Source: Caecitellus pseudoparvulus
Lineage: Eukaryota > Bigyra: Bicosoecida
Reading direction: 5' to 3'
Length of the DNA stretch: 64,000 nt
Assembly (NCBI GenBank): GCA_965644315.1
Contig: CBFFRQ010000090.1
Span: forward strand, 1 to 64,000
The notes under the pieces were generated by a model, which saw only the letters and a list, made by a program, of their open reading frames with translations, did no database searches and had not been told where the DNA came from. Both the position numbers and the translations under genes were made by a program. Shown here piece after piece: positions 1 to 10,800 of the stretch (positions are counted from its first letter, which is position 1; each line of letters opens with the position of its first letter).

Positions 1-543
1 GTCCCATTGAGTGGTTAGGAGGGGTTCGTTTTTGAGCTTGTCAGGAGGGCATGTTGGCGATAGTTGTATGTGATAATGTACTGAGTATAAAATAACGAAT
101 GCATACATTATTTTTGTCAGAGTGTGCTTGAAAGGTTGGGTCTGTGATGCAAACTGGATGCGGAATTTGCTTGCCCACGTTTGTAAAAGGAGGCTGCTGT
201 CTTATGTTCCAGTCTACTTGCGCGTATTCGTACACTTTCGTGATCCAATGCAAATTTTTATGAAGTGTGGGCCGAATTTCGAGGAATCGGGCCGTTTTGG
301 TGATCACCCTCTTTCGATTCGGGTGAGTTGTCTGTCGATTACGAACAGAGGGCCTGCGTCGTCATCGAGGTGCTCACAAACCCGCATTCGACACCGGCGC
401 AACCAGCACTCCAGCCCCCATGTGTCTTTCACAGTGTCGAACTACCGATCAAACGATCAGCGTCCCAGGGTTGCAATTCACAATTTTCACCTCGAAGGCT
501 TGCACTTCCCGCAAGGCGAGTTTCGCGGAAATCGAAATGAGTC
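1..543. other. Non-coding flank left of the transposase gene
   Basis: This stretch is clearly more AT-rich than the rest of the window, especially around 60-120. The open frames in it have no recognisable protein features. A 13-base sequence at 158-170 (ATGCGGAATTTGC) occurs inverted at 4801-4813, on the other side of the transposase pair. It may be a fragment of a terminal inverted repeat, but the same core occurs elsewhere in the window. I see no other structure. Confidence 0.4.
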
Positions 544-2349
544 TTGGTTGAGACAGGCCGAACAAGGCACTGTGAGAAAAGACTCCCCGTATTGTCTTGC
601 ACAGATCATACAACCATGTCTGGCATGCAATTCCTGGTTTCCTTTTTACTGTTGCGCCGGCGGCAGCATGTCCGTAGGTTGCAAGCGCTCCAAGCACTTA
701 TTGCCACAGAAGCAGCACTGTTGCTGGCAGTGGTAGCAATGGCCGATGAAGATGGACACGAGCAGGCCGTGCCACTACCGTGCTTCGATGAAGACTGTGC
801 TCTGGAGGAGGGCGTGAGGGCCAGCGCACGTGGCCGCACCAATCCTCTTGCAGGTTTGGCATCCGGTGTGAGGACGTGGGTGGCACGGCAACATGGAGTG
901 CCTCTCGAAGAGCACGAGGTTTGCACAACCCCACATACGGTGTTGCAGTATACTATGAAGCAGTTGTGCTCTGTTGGTGTGAACACTATTTTAGCTCTAT
1001 CGGTGTGGTTCATGAAATCTTCTGCACCAAAACTCTGGTACAGGTGGGTCATGCATTCGATCCTACCCGTGGAAGTAGAGGCCCACGCTGTGGAGCTTGC
1101 AGGTGATGAACCTGCAGAGGAACCAGACTCACAAGAGCACAGGACCTGGCAGAGACAGCTTCGGCGCCACAGGGAAGACTGTCTGCACGAGCACTGCAGT
1201 CGCCTTGGGGCATGCGAGCGTCCCATGGTGCAGCAACAGCCATCAGTGGCAGACTGGTGGGGTGCTGTGGACTCATCATTCTGCGGCCAAGGATGCACTT
1301 TCAGTTGGCTGGAGGCTTGTTGCCTTGGAGTGCATTATATGTGCAAGGGTTTCAACATGAGAGCTGGACAAGAAGCGTTCACTGGGGCATCGAAGTCCAC
1401 ATGCAGTCGAATCCTAAAGGTTTTCTTGCGGTCTATCTCATCCAGCATGTTTGAACAGCAGGTGTACATGCCAGCACCAGATTCTGGGGAGTGGATGGAG
1501 AGTGTACGATTGAACTTTGCCCTGTCAGGCATGCAGCTGCCGTGCGTAGCAGGCAGCGTGGATGATACACATGTGCGTGCTTACATCAGTGAAGATAGTG
1601 GAAAGGGCGTATACATAAACAAGGATGGCGTGGCTTCGGTTAGTGCCCAGTGCATGGTAAGTGGCCACGGACTCTTCTGGCAAGCAGACATTGGGTATGC
1701 TGGTGCCGAAAGCGATCGGGGGAAGCTCATAAGGTCTCCCATGTTTGCGGCAATGGTCGGGAACCCAAGCTTACGTCCTTGTCCACTCCCATATACATTG
1801 GCAGCAGACTCGGGATTTCGTCCGGGGTACACATTCTTACTTCTTCCGTTCGACCAGCGGGACACTGATGTGGTGCAGCCGAATCATTTGGTGACAATTT
1901 TCCACGATGCACTTTTGCACATTCGAGTTAAGGTAGAATGTGCATTTGGAGAGCTCAAGAACAGGTTCCGCATCTTGAACAACACTGCGAATGGAAACCT
2001 TGGGCCAGCAGCAGTTGCACTGCGTCTACGTGTAGCTGTAGCACTGCATAACTTTGTACTGCGAGCTCTGCCATTGCGGGCATCTGTGTGGCATGCCCTT
2101 GATGTGACAGCGCCGGGGACTGTCTGGGGTGACCTGCTGGAAGAAGCAACGGCAAAGGTGGTAGAGGACTTGCTTGAGGCGCAGCCCCCTTCATGGAGTA
2201 TGCCGAGTGCCATGGGATGGAAGACGCAAGTGCTGGAGCTGGCGCTTGGCCAGCTTCCACCCACACCATCTTCAAGTATGCTGGGGTTCAGTATCGCTCC
2301 ATCATGGTGGGCACTGCCCAGTGGTGCCGCGAGAGAGTTGAAGAGCTAG
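544..2349 (+). CDS. PIF/Harbinger (HARBI1-like) DDE transposase
   Basis: The 601-residue protein is a DDE-superfamily nuclease predicted to cut and move the surrounding element. The motif order fits the family: GSVDDTHVRAY with Asp340/Asp341, then WQADIGYAG with Asp382, then DSGFRPGY followed by a LLPF segment, then VECAFGELKNRFRIL with Glu465 as the likely third acidic residue. The middle Asp assignment is the weakest, because the usual HD spacing is altered to AESDRG. The frame is intact. The first ATG is at 544, but an in-frame ATG at 616 would also give a complete catalytic region. HARBI1-type proteins are usually 350-450 residues, so the long N-terminus is extra. The partner gene lies convergent just downstream. 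Confidence 0.85.
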   Translation: MVETGRTRHCEKRLPVLSCTDHTTMSGMQFLVSFLLLRRRQHVRRLQALQALIATEAALLLAVVAMADEDGHEQAVPLPCFDEDCALEEGVRASARGRTNPLAGLASGVRTWVARQHGVPLEEHEVCTTPHTVLQYTMKQLCSVGVNTILALSVWFMKSSAPKLWYRWVMHSILPVEVEAHAVELAGDEPAEEPDSQEHRTWQRQLRRHREDCLHEHCSRLGACERPMVQQQPSVADWWGAVDSSFCGQGCTFSWLEACCLGVHYMCKGFNMRAGQEAFTGASKSTCSRILKVFLRSISSSMFEQQVYMPAPDSGEWMESVRLNFALSGMQLPCVAGSVDDTHVRAYISEDSGKGVYINKDGVASVSAQCMVSGHGLFWQADIGYAGAESDRGKLIRSPMFAAMVGNPSLRPCPLPYTLAADSGFRPGYTFLLLPFDQRDTDVVQPNHLVTIFHDALLHIRVKVECAFGELKNRFRILNNTANGNLGPAAVALRLRVAVALHNFVLRALPLRASVWHALDVTAPGTVWGDLLEEATAKVVEDLLEAQPPSWSMPSAMGWKTQVLELALGQLPPTPSSSMLGFSIAPSWWALPSGAARELKS

Positions 2350-2464
2350 CCCTTCTGCACCTGCAAGCACCTGAACAGCCTGGGGCTGCCGGCGAAGGTG
2401 ATGAAGGGAGTGACTGGGAAGGTGACTCTGTTGGCAGTCAATAATGCAGTGTGTTGTCTCATGT

Positions 2465-4685
2465 TCATGACTGCATGGGTTGCCCAGCAACACTACGCTT
2501 CTTCAGGGCTGTAACCATTTGAAGTCGGGCGCGTGCGACCTTCAGCTCCTTGTCTGCGTCTGACAGCGGGTGCGGTGGCATGCCACGCAAGGTTGGAGGC
2601 ACACTTCCGCTGTGCAGCTGCTCCAAAACAGTCTGAACCTGCTCTTGCATGCTAAGGTCACCGTCAATGATGCTTAGGTCCAACCACCCCTGCACTCTTG
2701 TAATTACACCTGATATCGCTGCATCTACCGCACGCTCACTATGTGCGGCAGCAGCACCTGGTGCAGGCACCGAAAGCGAAGGTGCGGGCTGCTGCACTTG
2801 CAAGGACTGCTGGAAAAACTGAAGAAGTGAGGCGTCCTGTTGTGCTTGTCGTTCCCGTGCTGCCTCTTCAGCAACCTGTCGTTTCTCCAGCGAATCTGCC
2901 AAACGGGCAACGATGTCACGCATGCCTGCGGCTGGTGGTGACGTGCCAGACCCCAGGCGACCTCCATCCAGGGCTCCAGTTGCTTTTGCAACAGCAGCAA
3001 CACGGCTTCCCGTGCTCGTTCCACTCCCCGCACCTGATAGGTACTCTCCGCCCTGTCGCGGACTTTCAGTGGGCAACGCAGCGGGCCTGCCACTCGCCAA
3101 CAGCGAGGCTACTGTGTGTGATCCTTCAGATCTAGCCTCTGCAAATATCCCGTTGGTGATGTTGCGAGGCACTGAAGACATCGTTGCCTTTGGCCTGGCT
3201 TTGCCTTGGCACACGCTTGCATAATTCATCAGCTCGCCCGGAAGCAGTCCACCGTTCAGGGGTGGATAGCGCAAGTCATCAGTTGGTCCCACAGGCAACC
3301 ACATTTCCTTGTTCGTTACGCTACACCGCAGGCGCTGGAAGCGCAAGCGCGCAGCGGCGCTTGCGTTTCGTGCCCTGCTCCACCCCACCTTCGTGATGTC
3401 CCAACGTGTGTACTTCTTTCCATTTAAATCAAGAGAGGGAGCACCAGGGTGGCTAGGGGCTGTGGGTTCGCTTGCCCCCCCGCTTCCCGTCCTTCTGCCC
3501 TCAGACCCGTTGATGATGTCAACCTGTTTCTTCAACGTTTCGAGGCTGGCCCAAGTACCTGAAGCTGGAACCAGAGCCTCACGAAGGAGGCTTGAAACCA
3601 GGACCAAGCCTGACCACGACAGGAAGGCTTCTTGGGAATCACTACCTGGTGTTGAAACCAACACCATGTACTTTGAGTCGTCTCGCTCCGGCCATGGCCT
3701 TCCTAGCATGTTCGTGTCATGCTCCTCGAAGGCAGTGAGCAGCAACGGCAAGAATTTGTGAGCTAGGCTCTTGCCCACAATGCCACTTCGCATCTTGTTG
3801 CTCCCTTGTGTGGCAAAAGTCCGGAACAGGCTTCTGTCAGAGCCTTCCGGGCATGGCTCACCCGACGAGACAACACGACCCCCAAGAGATGAGTAGTCAA
3901 TGGTACCCTCACGAACACCCAGACGAACGATAGCTCCAGACATTCTCCATGCACTTGCTTTGTTTCCAAAGGCAGCCCAGGTCGACGACGGCATCAAGGT
4001 GGCGAACTCCTTCTTGTCAGGGTGCGTCTGCACCCCATTCTTGGACGGTGTTTGCAACAGAGCTCGATCAGTAGAGGCCCACGGAATTGGGCTCGCTGAG
4101 TCGAGACGCATCAACGCACGGGCAGGGGAAGTGGCAGCTGGTGTCGCGCCGACGGCACCAGCAGCACTCCGTGGTGGGGAAGGGCTGCCAGCTGTCCAGG
4201 ACACACCACCACTCTCCAAGTCAGGACTTGAACTGTCACTCTTGCCCTCATCACCACTCATGTCAACGACCTCGTCTGCGGGCAGAGTCAGGAAGGCGTG
4301 TTTGCGAGAAGCGTTTCGGAGTTTCACACAGCGGAAATGAAAACGAACCGAAAGCTTCCAGTTGTTCCTTAGCGTTTGTCTTCATCCTCCTGGCAATGCT
4401 TGCTGTAAGGGCAGCAATCCGGACTGGTCTGGTAGGCGTTGCGATGGCGGGTGATTCTTGCGCAGCGAGTTCGCTTCCTGGAGGCGTTGCAGGCAGCTCA
4501 AACACCCGTCCTGCTGCCCCGAGCCTCGCGCCCGTCCGCAGTCGGGAAGTCGGTGCGTTACCTTGAAGGAACTGTCGGACCAGTGCATGTGTGTCCGCTT
4601 GCGAGCCTTCAACTGCGGTTCTTTTGCCACTCGTCGGCGCATCTGCCTGAACGCGTGCATTCCGGGGGCGCTTGCGGCCAGACAT
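2465..4685 (-). CDS. Unknown partner protein of the Harbinger-like element
   Basis: An open frame from 4275 to 2465 encodes about 600 residues but lacks an early ATG except at 4262. A GT-AG intron at 4276-4561 (GTAACG donor, CCCGCAG acceptor) joins it in phase to an upstream exon at 4562-4685. That exon starts at an ATG and has a basic, nuclear-looking N-terminus (SGRKRPR), giving 644 residues in total. The sequence is rich in Ser, Pro and Ala with scattered acidic stretches. Near the C-terminus is a charged, Gln-rich helix (around ERQAQQDASLLQFFQQ). I recognise no domain. Its convergent position next to the transposase suggests the second protein of the element, but it could be cargo or a host gene. 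The 286-nt intron is longer than others in the window. Confidence 0.55.
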
Positions 4686-5388
4686 GGCAGCAAATCATTC
4701 CAAGAGTATGCTCACAACTTACTGTGAATAGTTTAAAAGTAGAGTTTGATATCCATATCTGCACTGCTCGCCATGGTACACAAACCACTGCCAGCAAGTG
4801 GCAAATTCCGCATGCTAATAGGCTCGATAAACAACGCTCTGTTGCACACGACAGAGCGGCCGTTCAAGTCTAACATCCTCTGTTAGTGTCAAGGTGACAA
4901 AACATGCTGCCTGCAGCACTTTTCCGTGAACTTCAAAAAATGCATTCTCGTTTCACAGATTTTCTCGATTCAGAGGCCTCCGCTGGCCTCAATGAGACAC
5001 GGCCCTGCAAGCAGCAGCGCAGGTGATCAGCCCAGTCCCATCTCGGCGGCAGCTGTGTTGCGTGGAAGATCTGGGGCAGCAGCGGCGAGTGGCATGCAGC
5101 GGGTGAGGAGTGCAGCGTACCAGGCACGACACAGGCGTGAGAGACTGGGCGCACATTGCTGCTTTGCATTCCAACTGCTGCGCTGCAGCCTGCCTCGTTG
5201 GTGCACCCTGGGTCGGCAGGACTGCACGCTGAGAGCCCTCACCATGTCAGGGTTGCAGACCTTGAGCCATCAATGCTGCACCACACTGACTCGTGGGTGG
5301 GCCGCTCAAGCACACCTCCCATGGGACTCTGCAACTTCAGCGAGGCACGGGCAATGGGCAACTCAGCATTGCTCGCTGTCGTCTGCAT
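4686..5388. other. Intergenic region between element and ATPase gene
   Basis: About 700 bp without a supported gene. The first 250 bp are AT-rich and probably belong to the transposon end or its flank. From about 5000 the composition becomes GC-rich. A plus-strand open frame starting at 4926 crosses the region, but it has no recognisable motif and runs into the opposite-strand ATPase gene, so I do not call it. Confidence 0.4.
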
Positions 5389-7050
5389 TCACGCCACAGT
5401 GTCAGGGTGCACAGCTGCGCACATGTACTTGCGGTACGCTTGCAGGCTGCCCAGGCTCAGACCACGAGGGTGGGGGACAAGCCATCCAGCATCTAAGGCG
5501 GTGTTGACGCACTGCTGAGTGGCAAGGGATGGTGCCAGGTGAGCGGCGCTGCCACCCGCTGCGGCTGCAGCCTGTTGCGGTGTCTGACGGGCGACGCACG
5601 CTTCCAGGGACCATATGAACGCTCTCTCGGTCACGGTGTACCCCCCAGAGTGGAAGGTGAGCAGGGTGTCCTTGGCCAGCTGTTCTTGCTTGTCGTCAGG
5701 CAGGATCTCCAGAACGGCACCCATCACCAGGTTGAGCGTGGATGCACTCTGACCAGAGAAACCTTTGCCTGCAGTTGCCTTAGAAAGTGGCCATGCCCCC
5801 GGAGTCTGACATGCTTGGACAAGCTTGGGCGCCGCGTTGGCGAGGTCTTGGGGTGTTTGCCCATACTGCTCCATGATGTGCACCAGGAAAGCGTCCAGCT
5901 TCTGTTCAGGGCTTGCATCAGCATCCCCCTTCCAGCCCCCCAGGCACAGCTTATCGAGCCTCCTGGCCACCCGAAGCGCCTCCTCTGACGGCTGCTGGTG
6001 AAGGTGGCGCTGGAAGAGGGAGAATGAGCTGTCCACTTCCCTGCACATGTGTGTGAGGAGGAAGGCCCCGAGAGACGTGCGGCTCCAGGCAGGCCCCCCC
6101 AGAGGAACGTGCTCGATCAAGGCCTCATCCCATTTCTGTCGAAGCTCGTGATGCGTGAAGCGGGACGGAAAGTCATGAGGATCTCCATCGTACAGGAACA
6201 GTTGGCTGGCACGCTGGAAGGCTGTGCACAGGACCACGCCAACAGCAGGGTTCTTCAGCGACAGTAGCCACCGCAGCTGAGCACACCACAGGTCTGCACA
6301 TTCCCGTGTGAAGTGCTTGCCCTGAAACAGGCAGTCGGCGTCGTCAATAAGCACAATGACGGCGATGTTGGCTTCTCTCAACACGGCGTAGGCCAGGCCC
6401 AGGTGACCCCTCGTGCCAGCGCCAGTCAGAGCTGCACACACCCGACGCGACAGCTCTGCGGAGGCAGCACTACCGGCACCGCCCTCTGACGATACCATGG
6501 CGAGCAGGTGCTCCACATCAACCGTCTCACGAGGTTCGCCATGTGCAGAGCTGGCCAGCAGCCCCAGCACCCTCGTGACAGACTCACACCCTTTCAGCTC
6601 TGAGAGCTTTCTTGAGATCGACCCGAGCAACCATTCATAAAAGCTCTCTGTGTCAGAAGGCTCACGTGCCCCAAGGTCGATGCTGCAGCACAGGGTGAGC
6701 CCGTCGCCTCCCGCTCTGGCGTTCCTCACAGCTGCCTGCCTGGCATATGCCTCCTGCAGGTGGGTCTTCCCAACGCCCCTGGGGCCTGTCAGAAGGCAGG
6801 CTTTTAACGCTGCAGGCCGAATGTGCAGGACCCGCGCCATATCCGTCAGTGTTTCGAGGGCCGGCAGCAGATGATCTATGGGCACGAAGGGGTGGCTGGT
6901 ATCGGCTGCCATGCCAGCCAACCAGGCTTTGTCCTCCTTGGACATGGCTTGATGAGTGCACAGGGGCTGCGTACCAGCACACATCTTCTCAAAGGGACCA
7001 GGCTGTTGTGTGCCACGCAGGGGGCGCGCGAGAGCCGCTGCTTGTCCCAT
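5389..7050 (-). CDS. P-loop ATPase, AAA+/STAND-like, unknown role
   Basis: The single-exon gene encodes 553 residues starting at an ATG at 7050. Walker A is GPRGVGKT at residues 89-96, preceded by the hydrophobic strand ACLLT. Walker B is VIVLIDDAD at about 231-239. Further on, VGVVLCTA could be a sensor strand, followed by FPSRFTHHEL, a position where ORC/Cdc6-type and archaeal ATPase_2-type proteins have an Arg-containing motif. The C-terminal half is helical with no recognised domain. It superficially resembles origin-recognition ATPases, but I see no winged helix, so I keep a general call. It sits next to the transposon island and could be a passenger; nothing proves that. Confidence 0.7.
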   Translation of the reverse strand: MGQAAALARPLRGTQQPGPFEKMCAGTQPLCTHQAMSKEDKAWLAGMAADTSHPFVPIDHLLPALETLTDMARVLHIRPAALKACLLTGPRGVGKTHLQEAYARQAAVRNARAGGDGLTLCCSIDLGAREPSDTESFYEWLLGSISRKLSELKGCESVTRVLGLLASSAHGEPRETVDVEHLLAMVSSEGGAGSAASAELSRRVCAALTGAGTRGHLGLAYAVLREANIAVIVLIDDADCLFQGKHFTRECADLWCAQLRWLLSLKNPAVGVVLCTAFQRASQLFLYDGDPHDFPSRFTHHELRQKWDEALIEHVPLGGPAWSRTSLGAFLLTHMCREVDSSFSLFQRHLHQQPSEEALRVARRLDKLCLGGWKGDADASPEQKLDAFLVHIMEQYGQTPQDLANAAPKLVQACQTPGAWPLSKATAGKGFSGQSASTLNLVMGAVLEILPDDKQEQLAKDTLLTFHSGGYTVTERAFIWSLEACVARQTPQQAAAAAGGSAAHLAPSLATQQCVNTALDAGWLVPHPRGLSLGSLQAYRKYMCAAVHPDTVA

Positions 7051-7844
7051 GGCTGTGAGTCAACGCGGAAGGTCGTGCTCGTACCGTTTGAGCGGCAACG
7101 CAGGCACGAGCGCCCGCGAGCAGCGCCACGCTATGCCACGAGGTTGCACTTACTCTTGACTTTGAGCGTCGAAATGGACGTCTGACGGTGTAGTCAAGAG
7201 GAATGATCACAGGTACGCCAGACAGGGCGCAGGTGGCGGGGCCTGCGGAAATTGAGCAGCCACCAAGTCACACCGCACACACGCGATGTGCGCAGCCACA
7301 GGGCTATACAGTCGCAGGCAAAAGGTGAGAAAGGGTATGTTGGCACAGGCAGAGTGCACATAGTTGTCCGTGAGCAGGTGCACGGCATGTGGAATGTGGA
7401 AGGGTACGGAGTGGTTCTTGTGGGGGGTGAGTGAGGCTGAAGAGGGGGTGACCGAGCAGCGGGGCCAGCGGGCCAGGCCACCGCGGCAAGCGGCGGCGGG
7501 CTGCGAGGCACAGGAGTGCAAAAGAAACAATACATCACTCTAACCGTGACGCTGCATCTACTTGCTCATGACAGTTTGCTGTGACTGCGAGCCCTCGCCA
7601 GCCAAACCGTTGCAGCGAGCAGCGTGCGGCAGCGGCGCAGTGCAAGCTGATGTGTGCAGGGGGCAGGAGTCATTAGCAGGCACAGACTCCGTCAAGTTTT
7701 TCCTGGCCACACTCCAAGTTCAGGACACACGAAGTGGCAGCCCTCTACATCGGGCATTTGACACAGCTGGTGCACGCGGGCGGGCAGGTGTCTGGCCGCG
7801 CGCGATCTTGACTGTTCAATTTCCGCAGCGAGCCCCCCACCGCT
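7051..7844. promoter_or_regulatory. Divergent intergenic region with two CGGAAATT-type motifs
   Basis: This roughly 800-bp stretch separates two divergently transcribed genes and should hold both promoters. It contains a CGGAAATT-type motif at about 7249, and the reverse form (AATTTCCG) at about 7820, only 25 bp before the downstream ATG. Open frames here are short, with no recognisable features. I see no TATA box or RNA gene. Confidence 0.4.
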
Positions 7845-10800
7845 ATGGCAGACAGCGTCGGCCTGGCGCTGGCAGCGCTGATGCTGAACAATGCCCCCGT
7901 GACGACAGAGCACTCCGCGCCGCGTTTCGGGTGGGAGGAGCTGCTGCAGCGCATCGCCGATGAGCTGCACATCCTGGAGGATGGGGAGCCCTTCCTGACG
8001 CCCATTTTTGAGCTGTACGCGAGCCTGCACGACCCGCTGGACGTGGACTTCATGTCCTGCTACGGCTGGCGCAAGCTGTGCCTGGACTCGGTGGGCACGG
8101 CGCACGTGGGCGGGGACAGGGCCAAGGCCGGCGCCATGGCAGACCTGATCTTCCGTGAGATGGCGCAGGACCGCGTGGCAGCGGCGCGGGAGGTGCGCCT
8201 CATCTTCCCCACCTTCCTCCTGGCCCTGGCACGCCTGGGCATGTCGGAGTTGCTGGGGGTTCCCACCAGCGGCAGCCTCACCAGCCGCACCGACTACACG
8301 CCGGCGGACGTGGAGGCCGCCGTGCAACGCATCACAGAGGCCCTGCGAAACGCACGACGCGCGCCCGAGCAGGGCGACGCGGGCGCCCTGCTCACCGCCG
8401 ACGTCGTCAAGGTGTTGCGGCGGGAGCAGCAGATGCTGCAGCGCATCTTCTTCTATTCCTGCGACCGGTCCACCTGCACGCTGTCCTGGGCGGAGGTGTG
8501 CGGCATGGCCAAGGACTTCCACCTGGTGCCGGGGCTGCTGTCCAAGGTGGCGCTGTTCGGCATGTTCCGCGCCATCTCCCCCGAGCGCCACCCCCTCACA
8601 TTCCCCGGCTACATCGAGCTGCTGGGGCGGGTGGCACTGGCCGGCTTCGCAGTGGGCGGGTTGGCAGACCGCTTCCCCGCCCCAGGGGACAAGGTGCGGG
8701 GGTTGCTGGACCGCATCCGCGCCGCGCCGCGCCTTGCGGAATTTGAAGCGGAGGAAGACGCCCGTGGCGGCTCGGCGGGCGCGTCCATGATGACGCCGCA
8801 GCAGCTGGCGGGCATCCGGGTGGAGCGGCGGTCGGCGGCGCTGGGGAACATCCTCCCGGACCTGGCGGAGGAGGTGGATGTGGAGGGCATTGTGGCGCGG
8901 CGCCACAGCACGGTGGGCGCCCTGGCGCGGTCCGCGGGTGGTGCGTCCCGAGGGGCACCCTCTGTGCCCCGCACGCCCTCTGGCCACGCAGATTCCCTGC
9001 CCTCCTTCACATCCTCCCTGCCTGCGGTGCGGGAGGCGAGTTGGGAGGAGGGGGGGGGTGGGCGGCGGTCGCCGCCCCCCCCCTCCGCCGCCGCCCCCGC
9101 TGAGTCACACGAGCAGAGTGCAGACTCCGGGGTGGGGGCGCCGTCTGCGTTGCGGGCCATGGGCGCACTTGCGGGGGGTGGGCCCATCACCATCTCCATG
9201 GCCCAGGCAGTGGACCCGGCCGTGTCCCTGCCCCAGGCGACGCCTGTGTCCCCGGGAGGTGAGGGCGGGGGCGCCACCTCCCCGCCGCCCACCCTCACCA
9301 CGAACACGCCAGGGGCAGGGCGCGCCAGTGGAACAAGTGTTCCGACCCCCACCCGCATTGACGCCACACCTGACCGCCCCCCGACGGTGGTGACGTCAGT
9401 GAGCGAGCCCCCCCCCGGTGGCCGCCGGGAGGGGGGGGTCGGCGAGGACCCCGACACGGGCGGACCCCGCCGTCGCGGCATCTCCTTCACCCCCAGCACC
9501 AAGCCCATGACCGTGGCTGAGTTGCTGGCGGCGGATGAGGAGGGGGGTGGCGGCGGCATCGGCGGCGCCGACCTGACCTTCAACGCAGCAGGCACGGTGA
9601 CTGTGTCCAGGACACGCGGCGCGGGGCGGCGGCTGTTCAGCAGCGGCGCCTCTGTTCTGGATGGCGCCAAGAGTGTTCGGTCTGGGGCGTCGGCAGGGTC
9701 CCGTCGCACGGGGCGCAGTCTGGGCGCTTCCACCACCGGCGGCATCGTGTGGACGAAGCGGTACAAAAAGGGGGGGGAGGGGGATGCGGGGTCCGTGGGG
9801 GGGGGGGTCTTCTGTGGGGGGATGGGGGGGGGGGGACACCGCCCCCTCCACCCCCGCCGCCCTGCCTGCCTGGGCCACCCCCACCGACCGCACCCTGTCC
9901 CGTTCCGACACACGCCTGCTCGCTGCAGCGGTGAAGGGCGCCACGGCCATGGCGGGGGCAGGGGCGGACACCAGCAGTGACGAGGTGCGACGCAGTTGGC
10001 AGAACCAGTGGGCGCCGCCGGACATCGGGGAGCGGCACGCAGCAGCACTGTTGCGCAAGGCGGCGATAGCTGAGAACACGGAGGCGGAACACTCCCGCCG
10101 CGCTGCTGCGTTCAAGAAGTCGCGGCGGCGCGCGGCGGAGCGGGAGGGGGGTGCGGGGGGGGGTGAGGGCGCCATGGGCACCCCTGGCGCCCTGGCAGCT
10201 GCTGTACGCCCCACACTGGAAGGGGTGAAGCCGGGCCACGCGCCCAGCGTGTCAGAGGACATCCTGCAGGGGCTGAAGGGGGAGCTGCGGGGGGAGCTGG
10301 GCGGTGCGGTGCGGCCGGTGTTCTCGTTCTACGTGCGGCTGAACAGCAAGAGCACGCAGTACATCACGTACTCCCAGTTCGCGGGGCTGCTGCGGGACAT
10401 CGGCGTGTTCGACGACTACATCACGCCATCTGCAGTGCACTTGCAGCTGCTGGCCACGACGGCGGCACGGGCATCCCCCGCCGCCCGCCGGGGGGAGTTC
10501 GCCCGCACCGTGCGACTGGCCATGGCGTTCCGGCGGCGGAACCGCCTCATCCGCTCAGCCAGTGCCGAGGCGGGGACGGAGGGGGGGGATGCCGCCCCCA
10601 CCCCCTCTCTCGGCACCCCCGCTGTGCGAGAGGAGTATGGCGCCCTGTCCCCTGCAAACTTGGCAGAGCACGATTTGGGGGGGGGAGGGGGGGGTCGCGC
10701 ACCCCCCCTTTCCGCGGACACTACCCCTCGCGCCGCCGCCCCGCCGGCATCCAGCATCACCAGCACATCAACTGGCGTCGCGGCGGCGTTGCGGGGACAG

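Larger units (their letters stand above)
158..4813. mobile_element. Probable PIF/Harbinger-type DNA transposon (ends uncertain)
   Basis: A DDE transposase on the plus strand and an unknown protein on the minus strand converge with 115 bp between their stop codons. This island is AT-richer than the GC-rich sequence to its right. PIF/Harbinger elements of many eukaryotes carry two genes, the DDE nuclease and a DNA-binding partner, usually Myb/SANT-like. The arrangement fits that plan, although the partner shows no Myb motif I recognise. The only candidate terminal repeat is the 13-base inverted match at 158-170 and 4801-4813. No convincing 3-bp target duplication flanks it, so the boundaries are guesses. 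Confidence 0.45.

Noticed and set aside
158-4813. 13-base inverted match (ATGCGGAATTTGC) as terminal inverted repeats of the transposon
   Set aside because: The core occurs many times elsewhere in the window, the match does not extend, and no equal 3-bp target sites flank it. It was kept only as a weak hint for element boundaries.
5389-7050. ORC4 or Cdc6 identity for the P-loop ATPase
   Set aside because: Walker motifs fit generally, but the strand after Walker B and the C-terminal half do not match ORC4, and no winged helix is visible.
7692-8987. Long minus-strand open frames opposite the large gene, and similar ones opposite the coiled-coil genes
   Set aside because: They are products of high GC and codon bias on the other strand, being Arg/His/Pro-rich with no domain features.
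9740-9930. Simple sequencing frameshift in the large gene
   Set aside because: Not excluded, but a GT-AG intron at 9814-9928 restores frame with typical size, and the second frame change is fully explained by an intron at 12331-12460. Splicing is the simpler single explanation.
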